From assembly GCA_944359735.1 (NCBI GenBank), contig CALVTA010000008.1:1-20507 (forward strand): a DNA stretch of 20,507 nt, given 5' to 3'. Origin of the DNA: an uncultured Bacilli bacterium (GTDB taxonomy: Bacteria; Bacillota_I; Bacilli_A; RF39; UBA660). This document shows positions 1-6,480 of this stretch, in pieces. Numbering within the stretch: position 1 is the stretch's first letter; each line of letters opens with the position of its first letter. A program made the translations under genes and the position numbers. The notes beneath the pieces are model-generated. The model saw only the letters and a program-made list of their open reading frames with translations. It was not told the DNA's origin and did no database searches.

Positions 1-9
1 CTTTTTGTC

Positions 10-42
10 GTGATACTAAATTATACTAGTATCACTTTTGTT
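10..42 (+). terminator. Rho-independent terminator of a gene left of the window
   Basis: A 9-bp perfect inverted repeat (gtgatacta at 10-18, tagtatcac at 27-35) with an 8-nt loop is followed on the plus strand by ttttgttttgt. This implies that a plus-strand gene ends just left of the window, convergent with the surface-protein gene. Confidence 0.7.
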
Positions 43-74
43 TTGTCTGTTTTAAACGCAATTTCCTTATATAT

Positions 75-111
75 AAACAAACAAGGTCCTTATCTAAAGA
101 TAAGGACCTTG
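75..111 (-). terminator. Rho-independent terminator of the FGE-like surface protein gene
   Basis: A perfect 14-bp stem (82-95 with 98-111, 2-nt apparent loop) is followed on the minus strand by a T-rich run (ttgtttgttt). It lies about 130 bp downstream of the surface-protein stop codon, leaving a long 3' untranslated segment that contains further hairpins. Confidence 0.8.
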
Positions 112-132
112 CTAAAAATTAACACAAAATAC

Positions 133-163
133 GCCTCGGCGCCAAAAAAGAGAGCGCCGAGGC
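133..163 (-). repeat. GC-rich 10-bp inverted repeat
   Basis: The arms gcctcggcgc (133-142) and gcgccgaggc (154-163) are perfect complements around an 11-nt purine-rich loop. A 10-bp, almost all-GC stem is striking in DNA this AT-rich. No uninterrupted T-run follows on either strand, so it is not a canonical terminator; on minus it is followed by gtattttgtg. It lies in the 3' untranslated part of the surface-protein transcript, between the stop codon and the main terminator. Confidence 0.75.
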
Positions 164-237
164 TATCATCTCGAATAATTCGACAATATTCTTTCTTTCT
201 CTATTTTTACCATCTTTTTTGTTTAGTGCCCAAGAGT

Positions 238-252
238 TAGTCCTACGGACTA
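238..252. repeat. Small hairpin across the surface-protein stop codon
   Basis: The inverted repeat tagtcc (238-243) / ggacta (247-252) has a 3-nt loop. It overlaps the TAG stop of the FGE-like gene and sits exactly at the 3' edge of the GC-rich terminal segment. In known diversity-generating retroelements a short hairpin or cruciform lies directly downstream of the variable region and helps homing. That role here is an inference. Confidence 0.55.
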
Positions 253-2111
253 GTCACGCTCATCACGAGGCGGAACGATCCATCACTATTAGCACCACCT
301 TGATACCATGCACCAAAGGTGAATATACCTGCACCAGTACCATCGTGACAGCTACCGCCGCGCATCACCCATGGGGATGTTTCACTTACCATTGTTTGAT
401 AATCATTATACCAACCTGCTGTTTCTGATAATCCATGAGATATACATTCATTTCCATTACAAGCTGTTAATGGATTATCACTGGTATATTTATTATAGTA
501 TTTTGTTTCTGGCATAGTATCAAAACCACTATTTCCTATCACATCATTATAGTTACCCATGACATATTCCCAGGCTCCTCCACTCATATCATAGATTCCA
601 TATATTGTTCCTGTTGTACTAGCTCCTACTCCTTTTCCTACCATTCCATCTTCAGTTCGTACATTATTATCATACTTATATTGACATCCATAATCTGTAT
701 TTCCATTACTTGGACTTCCACAACTACATCCGGTTATATACTCACTGGACTTATTTTGATATACCTCTTTATTCGCTCCTTTAAAATTCTCATTTCCCAA
801 CTTTCCATATTTTGATTGTGATAAATAGGAAACCACTGCCCACTCATCATTCTTCATTGCATGAGAATTCATCTTTTCACTAAAACCATACCTATTACCA
901 TTTGCACTTACTTTTGTCGCCACTGTATGAATATTACTTACATTTATATTTCTCCAACTTGTTACATTTGGTTTTATCATTGCATCTAATTCTGTTGTGT
1001 TGCCTCCACCATTACTTGTACTTGGATTACTACTACTCGTCTCAAACTTTCCTACCCATATTCCTGATAGTTCTTTATCTCCAAACGTAAATGCATCTGG
1101 CGTTCTAAAATTCTTAGGCTTTTCAGTTGCTAAATATCTAGCTGTTCCTGTATCCTTTTCATCTATTCCTATAAATTTTATATCTATCTCTCCAGGTCTT
1201 GATGCAGTTGGTGTACTATCTAAATACACTCCCTTTTTTCCATAATAATTACTACCATTTTCACTTCCTATTGTATAACTATATCTTGGTATCCATACCC
1301 ACATTGTCTCTATATCTTCCATATTTATTTCTGTTCCTACATCTGCACTCTGATACTCACTTAATTTATCACTTCTTACTGTTACCGCATTCGCCCATAT
1401 TCCCATATCATAGTTATACCATCCATTGTCTATATCTGTTTTAACCCAGTTATAACCATCATGTTTCACCGCTATCATATTACTATCCATATCTGGTTCA
1501 TTAACAGCATCATTACCTTGAGCAAAATCAGTATCATCAACCTGCTGAGTTGCAAAAACTTTTAATCTTCCTAAATACACTTTTCCCATCGCATCATTTG
1601 TTGCATTAATATTAAGCCATACTCTCAATTCGCAATCTATTTTTTCAGAGGAATCAATAATTCCATAATCTATAATAGAAGAATCAGACAAAGATCCAGT
1701 AAAAGTACGATCACCCATTTTAAGTTCATACCTAACATCTCTTGGATCTAATAATTCACAATCACCTGAAGTAGACGAACAGTTTTCTAAAGCCTCATCA
1801 TCATCAACCAAAGATAAAGTATAATAAAGATCTATTTTACTTTTATTCTCCAATGAAAAAACATAAGGTGTAGATGTTTTACCTTCATCATCATAAGTAG
1901 GAATAACATTAACAAGTTGTATACCATCATTTTCTTCATTTAATACTACGTCAATACCTCCAACTACTATTTGAACATCTTTCTCACCTAATATAGTAGT
2001 TCTAAGCCAAGCATATGAAAGACCAATGACTAAAATTGAAAAAATTATAACAAAAATAACTATAACTTTCTCTTTTTTATTTCTCAGATCTTTCTTTTTT
2101 TTCTTAACCAT
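243..2111 (-). CDS. Membrane-anchored surface protein with C-terminal FGE-sulfatase-like (C-type-lectin fold) domain; probable DGR target
   Basis: This 622-aa protein has no single gene name I can assign. The N-terminus is Lys-rich, then one hydrophobic segment at about residues 16-37 acts as signal anchor, placing the rest outside the cell. Residues ~40-195 look like a beta-rich TasA/camelysin-type extracellular region. Residues ~265-620 resemble the formylglycine-generating enzyme/sulfatase-modifying fold: WVWIPR at 271-276, a GIYDMSGGAWEY segment at 505-516, and an RGGS...FRLV ending at 584-616. The oxidase cysteines expected after the GGAWE motif are absent, so catalysis is unlikely and ligand display more likely. 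There is no LPxTG anchor. The start is preceded by AGGGAGGT 13 nt upstream. The gene is monocistronic, with its own promoter and terminator. The last ~45 codons are GC-rich with codons foreign to the rest (CGC, GGC, TCG, CTC, CCG), as in DGR variable proteins. Confidence 0.85.
   Translation of the reverse strand: MVKKKKKDLRNKKEKVIVIFVIIFSILVIGLSYAWLRTTILGEKDVQIVVGGIDVVLNEENDGIQLVNVIPTYDDEGKTSTPYVFSLENKSKIDLYYTLSLVDDDEALENCSSTSGDCELLDPRDVRYELKMGDRTFTGSLSDSSIIDYGIIDSSEKIDCELRVWLNINATNDAMGKVYLGRLKVFATQQVDDTDFAQGNDAVNEPDMDSNMIAVKHDGYNWVKTDIDNGWYNYDMGIWANAVTVRSDKLSEYQSADVGTEINMEDIETMWVWIPRYSYTIGSENGSNYYGKKGVYLDSTPTASRPGEIDIKFIGIDEKDTGTARYLATEKPKNFRTPDAFTFGDKELSGIWVGKFETSSSNPSTSNGGGNTTELDAMIKPNVTSWRNINVSNIHTVATKVSANGNRYGFSEKMNSHAMKNDEWAVVSYLSQSKYGKLGNENFKGANKEVYQNKSSEYITGCSCGSPSNGNTDYGCQYKYDNNVRTEDGMVGKGVGASTTGTIYGIYDMSGGAWEYVMGNYNDVIGNSGFDTMPETKYYNKYTSDNPLTACNGNECISHGLSETAGWYNDYQTMVSETSPWVMRGGSCHDGTGAGIFTFGAWYQGGANSDGSFRLVMSVTSP
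245..381 (-). other. Candidate diversity-generating-retroelement variable region (VR)
   Basis: By count, 75 of the 140 bases at 241-380 are G or C, against 13 of 40 at 381-420, so composition changes sharply at about 380. The segment encodes the last ~45 residues of the FGE-like fold, from WVMRGGS to SFRLV. Between these fixed words lie codons mostly ending in T or C (TGT, CAC, GAT, ACT, ACC, TTT, GGT, TAT), as expected if AAY codons in a template were randomised at adenines. The fixed flanks keep unusual GC-rich codons, as if copied from a conserved template. A hairpin follows at the stop codon. The template repeat and reverse transcriptase are not in the window. Confidence 0.6.
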
Positions 2112-2156
2112 TTATTCTTTATCTACCTCCCTATATTATCAAATTATTCCATTTTA

Positions 2157-2184
2157 ATTATACCATTATTTCAACAATCTTCAA
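2157..2184 (-). promoter_or_regulatory. Promoter of the surface-protein gene
   Basis: The -35 TTGAAG (2184-2179), a 16-nt spacer and a perfect -10 TATAAT (2162-2157) lie about 45 nt upstream of the start codon. The AGGGAGGT ribosome binding site is at 2132-2125. Confidence 0.65.
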
Positions 2185-2221
2185 CATAATTATTGAAAAA
2201 ACATTTACAAAAAATTAACAA

Positions 2222-2246
2222 AAAAAGAGTAAAAATTTTTTTACTC
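2222..2246 (-). terminator. Terminator overlapping the nucleoside kinase stop codon
   Basis: The arms gagtaaa (2227-2233) and tttactc (2240-2246), with further A/T pairing inside, include the TAA stop. They are followed on minus by ttttttgttaa. This separates the kinase gene from the downstream surface-protein promoter. Confidence 0.65.
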
Positions 2247-3896
2247 ATGAAAACAACTTCCTCCAATAAATTCTCTAATTATAGAATCATCTGGGATACT
2301 GTCACTTGGAATAGGAAGTATTAATCGCAAAATATTAAGCAACCTTTTTGCCTCTTCATAATATATAGAATCTTCATCCACAGAATATAAAAGAGGTTCA
2401 ACATAGGTCTTTAAAATACCAAGCTCATAAACTAAAGCGGTATTAATAGTAACATCTGCTTCATCCTGATATGGAAATATATATTTCTCTTCACCTTTCC
2501 TAACATTAGACCAAACTCTCAAGGTATCAACTACACCATATCCTCTAGTTCTATTATCTCTAATAATTCTTCTTAAAAGACGATTATCAGTAGTAGGAAA
2601 GCGATTATGATTATCAATATTCAACTCTGTCAAAGCAGACAAATAAATTTTAAATTTATTTTTCATAGGCACTTCTTTCAACACTTTAGGATTTAAAGCA
2701 TGAATACCTTCAATTAAAAGAATATCATCTTTATTAAGACTCAATTCTTTAATAAACTCTTTAACACCAGCTTTAAAATCATAAACTGGAGCCATTACTG
2801 TCTTTCCTTTCAATAAGTCATTAACCTGCTTTGTAAGCAAATTATTGTCAACAGCTTCAAAACATTCATAATCTTTCTCACCATTTTCATTAACAGGTGT
2901 ATTATCCCTATCAACAAAATAATCGTCCATACTTATCATTTTAGGATTAAGACCAAAACTTTTCAAATACATACAAAGTTTAGAAGTAGTAGTAGTTTTA
3001 CCACTAGAAGATGGCCCAGCTAACAAAATAATTTTTTTATCTTTTTTATTTTCTACTATTTTTTTTGCCACTCCTAAAAGTCTATTACTTTGTAAAGTTT
3101 CATCTATTCTTATTAAATCTGCAATTTTACCTTTACTAACAACTTCATTCAAATCAGCAACTGTTTCAATTTTCATCAATTTTGTCCAATCTCTACATTC
3201 CTTAAAAACTTTAAACATATTAGCATGATGAACATATGATTTAATTTGATTATGAGAATAAGCAGTTGGAAATTGTAATACAAACCCATTATCATTTAAA
3301 TAAGTAAGTTTAAACTCCTTTAAACCTAAAGTAGAAGGTGGCATTTGATGATAAAAATAATTATAGTAATTTCCCAACCTATAAAGTGTAATAAACGTAT
3401 TAGTATTATATTTCATTATCTTAGCCTTTGCCAAATCATTGATACTTTCAAAATAATGAATTGCTGATATACGTTCAACACTAACTTTTGTAATTGCTAA
3501 ATCCATCTCAACTAACTTTAACATTTTCTTAGCAATAGATTTTAATATAGTCTCAGTAAGTGGAAAACTAGTTTCTATATAAATTCCTTTATCAATAGAA
3601 TGCATAACTTTAATATCAGCATCTACCCCAAATATCTCTTTAACTGCTACTATTAAAACGAAAGTAAGACCAGCAATATGTGCCCTATTACCTATTTTAG
3701 AATTCAAATCATAAAAAGCTATACCACAAGGATCATTAACTACATAGCTAAGTTCTCTATAAACATTATTTACACTTGCCAAAATAATAGGAAACCTATA
3801 ATCCTTCTGATATTCTTTACTAAGCTGTAATAGAGTAATACCACGAGAAACAGTCGCTTCTTTACCATTAATTGTCACTTTAACTTCTTCTATCAT
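2241..3896 (-). CDS. TGS-domain P-loop nucleoside (uridine-type) kinase
   Basis: This 551-aa protein has the architecture seen in many Firmicutes: an N-terminal TGS domain (residues ~3-62) and a threonyl-tRNA-synthetase-like second additional domain (~65-230), followed by a phosphoribulokinase/uridine-kinase P-loop domain (~285-490). The Walker A is GPSSSGKTTT at 294-303. An ISMDDYFVDRD segment matches the acceptor-binding region of uridine kinases, and LLIEGIHAL matches the Walker B-like strand. The family is annotated as nucleoside kinase (phosphoryl transfer to a nucleoside such as uridine); the role of the tRNA-synthetase-like half is unknown. The editing-site HxxxH motif of ThrRS is degenerate here (only H73 is obvious). 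The start is supported by AAGGTG 5 nt upstream and by its own promoter, divergent from clpP. Confidence 0.85.
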   Translation of the reverse strand: MIEEVKVTINGKEATVSRGITLLQLSKEYQKDYRFPIILASVNNVYRELSYVVNDPCGIAFYDLNSKIGNRAHIAGLTFVLIVAVKEIFGVDADIKVMHSIDKGIYIETSFPLTETILKSIAKKMLKLVEMDLAITKVSVERISAIHYFESINDLAKAKIMKYNTNTFITLYRLGNYYNYFYHQMPPSTLGLKEFKLTYLNDNGFVLQFPTAYSHNQIKSYVHHANMFKVFKECRDWTKLMKIETVADLNEVVSKGKIADLIRIDETLQSNRLLGVAKKIVENKKDKKIILLAGPSSSGKTTTTSKLCMYLKSFGLNPKMISMDDYFVDRDNTPVNENGEKDYECFEAVDNNLLTKQVNDLLKGKTVMAPVYDFKAGVKEFIKELSLNKDDILLIEGIHALNPKVLKEVPMKNKFKIYLSALTELNIDNHNRFPTTDNRLLRRIIRDNRTRGYGVVDTLRVWSNVRKGEEKYIFPYQDEADVTINTALVYELGILKTYVEPLLYSVDEDSIYYEEAKRLLNILRLILPIPSDSIPDDSIIREFIGGSCFHE

Positions 3897-3922
3897 GTTT
3901 ACACCTTCTTATTCTATAAATA

Positions 3923-3951
3923 ATTATATCAAAAGTACCATACAAAGTCTA
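3923..3951 (-). promoter_or_regulatory. Promoter of the nucleoside kinase gene
   Basis: The -35 TAGACT (3951-3946), a 17-nt spacer and an extended -10 TGATATAAT (hexamer 3928-3923) lie 26 nt upstream of the start codon. Confidence 0.6.
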
Positions 3952-3975
3952 ATAATTTTGCCAAAACTTGTAGGG

Positions 3976-3981
3976 TATAAA
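3976..3981 (+). promoter_or_regulatory. Probable -10 element of clpP
   Basis: TATAAA lies 39 nt upstream of the preferred clpP start. No good -35 is visible at 16-18 nt, and no CtsR-type heptad repeat is recognisable, so this is a weak call. Confidence 0.35.
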
Positions 3982-4019
3982 TTAAAAAGTAAATGGATAT
4001 AGTAGAATTAGGTGATAAC

Positions 4020-4589
4020 ATGAATTTAATACCAATGATAGTAGACAAAGAAATTAACGGCGAAAGAAGTTATGATATTTTTTCTAGATTACTAAAAAGT
4101 AGAATAATAATTTTGAGTGGAACCATAAATGACGAAAACGCTAATACAATAATAGCAGAATTATTATATCTAGATTCTTTAAATCATAATGAAATTTCTC
4201 TTTATATAAATTCTCCAGGCGGTTCCGTTTCAGCAGGACTTGCAATTTATGACACAATGAATTTAATTAAAAGTGATGTATCTACAATTTGTATGGGAAT
4301 TGCAGCATCAATGGCAGCCTTTCTTCTATCTAGTGGTAAAAAAGGAAAAAGATATGCCCTACCTAATAGTGAAGTTATGATACACCAACCTTTAGGTGGA
4401 GCAGAAGGACAAGCAACTGAAATAAAAATAGCAGCAGAGCATATTCTAAAAACAAAAAAGAAATTAAATAAAATTCTAGCAAAGAATACAAATCAAAAAC
4501 TAGAAAAAATAGAACAAGATACAGAAAGAGATTATTTCTTAGAAGCTAAGGAAGCTAAAGAGTATGGACTAATAGATAAGGTTCTTTAA
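4020..4589 (+). CDS. clpP: ATP-dependent Clp protease proteolytic subunit
   Basis: ClpP is the tetradecameric serine peptidase that degrades proteins fed by ClpC or ClpX. From the start at 4020 the protein is 189 aa and begins MNLIPMIVDK, the usual ClpP N-terminus. An ATG at 3993 would add nine residues, but it lacks a ribosome binding site, whereas 4020 has AGGTG five bases before it. The catalytic triad is Ser97 (in GIAASMAAF), His122 (MIHQPLGG) and Asp171 (ERDYF), with INSPGG at 63-68 forming the oxyanion region. The gene stands alone on plus, and its TAA shares bases with the stop codon of the convergent DUF3006 gene. Its unfoldase partner clpC lies about 13.5 kb away in the window. Confidence 0.95.
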   Translation: MNLIPMIVDKEINGERSYDIFSRLLKSRIIILSGTINDENANTIIAELLYLDSLNHNEISLYINSPGGSVSAGLAIYDTMNLIKSDVSTICMGIAASMAAFLLSSGKKGKRYALPNSEVMIHQPLGGAEGQATEIKIAAEHILKTKKKLNKILAKNTNQKLEKIEQDTERDYFLEAKEAKEYGLIDKVL

Positions 4590-4804
4590 TCAACAAATAC
4601 TTTATCCATTAGTTTTTTTATTTTCTTCTTACGTTCTTTCGTTTTCTTTTTATTAACAAAAACTTCTTTAGCATCGCTATTAATTTCTAGAACATCCTCT
4701 TCTTTAACAGTAGGAAGTTTATCTATTTTATAAGTCATAACTTTTTCTTTATCTAGTTCAATCACTACTAAATTATTCTCTATTCTATCAACAATTATTT
4801 CCAT
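4586..4804 (-). CDS. DUF3006 family small protein
   Basis: This 72-aa protein has a beta-rich N-terminus (MEIIVDRIENNLVVIELD) typical of DUF3006, whose function is unknown. Its C-terminal third is strongly Lys-rich (about residues 50-68), suggesting nucleic-acid or membrane-surface contact, but that is a guess. The TAA stop overlaps the convergent clpP stop in a TTAA palindrome. The start matches the family N-terminus, yet nothing like a Shine-Dalgarno precedes it closely; the nearest AGGAGGG ends 30 bases upstream (4842-4835), leaving an unusual leader. No in-frame ATG, GTG or TTG exists between. Confidence 0.7.
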   Translation of the reverse strand: MEIIVDRIENNLVVIELDKEKVMTYKIDKLPTVKEEDVLEINSDAKEVFVNKKKTKERKKKIKKLMDKVFVD

Positions 4805-4867
4805 AGATTTAACATATTCAGTAAATATAAAAGTCCCTCCTTTCTCATAATATCTCTTTCTAAAGAC

Positions 4868-4896
4868 ACTATAACAGAAAAGGAAATCTTTGAAAA
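4868..4896 (-). promoter_or_regulatory. Promoter of the DUF3006 gene
   Basis: An extended -10 TGTTATAGT (hexamer 4873-4868) has a weak -35 TTTTCA (4896-4891) at 17-nt spacing. The -35 lies inside a 10-bp-arm palindrome. Confidence 0.5.
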
Positions 4897-4912
4897 ATTA
4901 CGATTTTTCAAA
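4889..4912. promoter_or_regulatory. Palindrome, candidate operator
   Basis: The arms TTTGAAAAAT (4889-4898) and ATTTTTCAAA (4903-4912) are perfect complements around TACG. The site covers the -35 of the minus-strand DUF3006 promoter and lies in the region shared with the divergent XRE regulator. Its inner word ttttcaaaatt recurs at about 4990-5000. It would suit a dimeric HTH repressor. With no poly-T tail, a terminator role is unlikely. Confidence 0.4.
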
Positions 4913-5030
4913 ATTCAAAATATTTTTATAAGCAAATTTAAAAATTCCCTAGAGGAAAATAAAATATCTATGTCCAAAAATATTTAAATTTTCAAAATTA
5001 CAACTTTTTAGCACATAAAGTCCGATTATG

Positions 5031-5059
5031 TTCAAGTATTAACTTTTCATACTTACAAT
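5031..5059 (+). promoter_or_regulatory. Promoter of the XRE regulator
   Basis: The -35 TTCAAG (5031-5036), an exact 17-nt spacer and the -10 TACAAT (5054-5059) place transcription start almost at the GTG at 5067. The message may therefore be leaderless. Confidence 0.5.
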
Positions 5060-5066
5060 AAAACTG

Positions 5067-5536
5067 GTGATTAAATTGGTAGAAATAGGAAATAGAATGA
5101 CAATGCTTCGCCACAACAATAATTTAAAACAAAAAGATATTGCAAAAATATTAAATATAAAAGAGAACACTTATTCCAAATGGGAAAAATGTTCTAATGA
5201 TATCCCTTTAGAGAAAGTTAATATACTAGCAAACTATTATGATGTTAACTTAGATTATCTATTAGGAATCTCTAACAAAATAGAACATAATGAAAAATTA
5301 AGGATTAACTACAAGAAGATATGCGAAAGGCTATTAGAACTCAAAAAAGAAAATCACTTAACTCAAATCAAGTTAAGTGATAAAATAGGATTTTGCAAAC
5401 AACTTACTCTAGCCTTAAACCTGATGTAAGACGTCCTACTACTTATAAATTACTTTATATAGTAAACTTTTATAATACATCAATGGACTATATTGTAGGT
5501 AGAACTAATACAAAGAAAATTTATAAAAGAAACTAA
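5067..5536 (+). pseudogene. Tandem-HTH XRE-family regulator, broken by a one-base frameshift
   Basis: The first reading frame (GTG at 5067, or TTG at 5076) encodes 120 aa. It has one complete HTH_3 domain (residues ~6-65, ending in the typical NLDYLLGISN) and the start of a second (~75 onward, LLELKKENHLTQIKLSDKIG). It stops prematurely at 5429. Shifting frame at about 5400 (ACT TAC TCT...) continues the second domain through residues such as DVRRPTTYKLLYIVNFYN and NTSMDYIVGRTN to a TAA at 5534-5536. Restoring one A in the short run at about 5400 rejoins the frames into roughly 156 aa with two HTH domains. Each ends in the family's DY(L/I)(L/V)G word. The first domain could still be expressed and bind DNA as a truncated protein. 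No ribosome binding site is evident. The gene is convergent with whiA. Confidence 0.8.
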
Positions 5537-5557
5537 TCTTAATATCTCCATTATCAA

Positions 5558-6469
5558 TTAATTATTTAAAAATTTAAGTGCTAACTCTTTAATCTTTCTA
5601 AATCTATGATTAAGTCCTGACTTAGTAATACTTTTACCAGTCTCCAAACTAATTATTTCACTTAATTCTTTTAAAGATGCTTCTTGATATTTCTTACGAA
5701 ACTCTAAAGCCTCTTTAGTCTTATCATCAAGTAACTCAACACCCATATTATCCTCAAGTACTTTTATATAGTTTAACTGTTCCATCGCTGTCTCTAAAAC
5801 TCTATCCATATTAGCTTGTTCACAATTATTAAGACGATTAGTTTTATTTTTTGTATCTCTATAAACCCTTATCTCTTCATAATATAGTACTGCTTTACTA
5901 CAACCAATTATCTTCAAAAAATCACTTATCTTATCAGCTTCTTTAATATATAACATAAATCCTTTATCACGACTTAATAGTTTAGCATTTAATGAATAAG
6001 TATTAAGGAGTTTCTGAACAAAAATTACTTCTTCCCCCTTCTCAATTAAAAACTCTAAATGATATCTACTAGTCTTTGGATCATTAATACTCCCACTACT
6101 TAAAAATACACCTCTTAAATAACCTCTAACTTCATCATCTAGTTCTACTAAATAACTAGGAACAACTTCACTATCAATACAGAAATTATCTTTAACAAAG
6201 ACATCTCCTTTAGTAATAATTAAAGCTTTAAGTTTATTTTTACTAAAATTATTATTATCTAATAATTTCTCTTCATAAGATATCTCTTCATAACTATCAA
6301 GTAAATCTTTTAAGTAATTTATAACACTATCATTTTCACTACTAATTGCAATAGCATCTTTTACTATTTGATAATTATTACGAAAAAAACCTGAAATTAA
6401 AGCTATTTTAGCAGTTTCAGTTAATTTTAATGTTGTTATCTCATTTTTAACAGTACCTGTAAAAGACAT
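5558..6469 (-). CDS. whiA: DNA-binding protein WhiA
   Basis: WhiA is a conserved Gram-positive regulator that combines an N-terminal LAGLIDADG homing-endonuclease-like domain without nuclease activity and a C-terminal helix-turn-helix. It influences division, chromosome segregation and, in actinomycetes, sporulation. At 303 aa it has near-normal length. The start MSFTGTVKNEI is a typical WhiA N-terminus, and EVRGYLRGVFLSSGSI (about residues 112-127) is the family's characteristic core. The final ~60 residues (ASLKELSEIISL...SGLNHRFRKIKELA) are the HTH. A strong AGGGGGAG precedes the start. It is the last gene of the uvrA operon, 11 bases after yvcK, the usual partner. No clear terminator is visible after it. 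Confidence 0.93.
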   Translation of the reverse strand: MSFTGTVKNEITTLKLTETAKIALISGFFRNNYQIVKDAIAISSENDSVINYLKDLLDSYEEISYEEKLLDNNNFSKNKLKALIITKGDVFVKDNFCIDSEVVPSYLVELDDEVRGYLRGVFLSSGSINDPKTSRYHLEFLIEKGEEVIFVQKLLNTYSLNAKLLSRDKGFMLYIKEADKISDFLKIIGCSKAVLYYEEIRVYRDTKNKTNRLNNCEQANMDRVLETAMEQLNYIKVLEDNMGVELLDDKTKEALEFRKKYQEASLKELSEIISLETGKSITKSGLNHRFRKIKELALKFLNN

Positions 6470-6480
6470 AAAACTCCCCC

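Noticed and set aside
1..242. DGR template repeat or reverse transcriptase next to the surface gene
   Set aside because: Positions 1-242 show no copy of the GC-rich tail and no RT-like frame; a plus-strand terminator at 10-42 indicates an unrelated convergent gene beyond.
3993..4019. Nine-residue N-terminal extension of ClpP from an earlier ATG
   Set aside because: No ribosome binding site, and the extension is unlike ClpP; the ATG at 4020 has AGGTG and the usual MNLIP start.
5395..5410. Programmed -1 frameshift in the XRE gene
   Set aside because: No canonical slippery heptamer or strong downstream stem-loop; a simple one-base deletion explains the data better.
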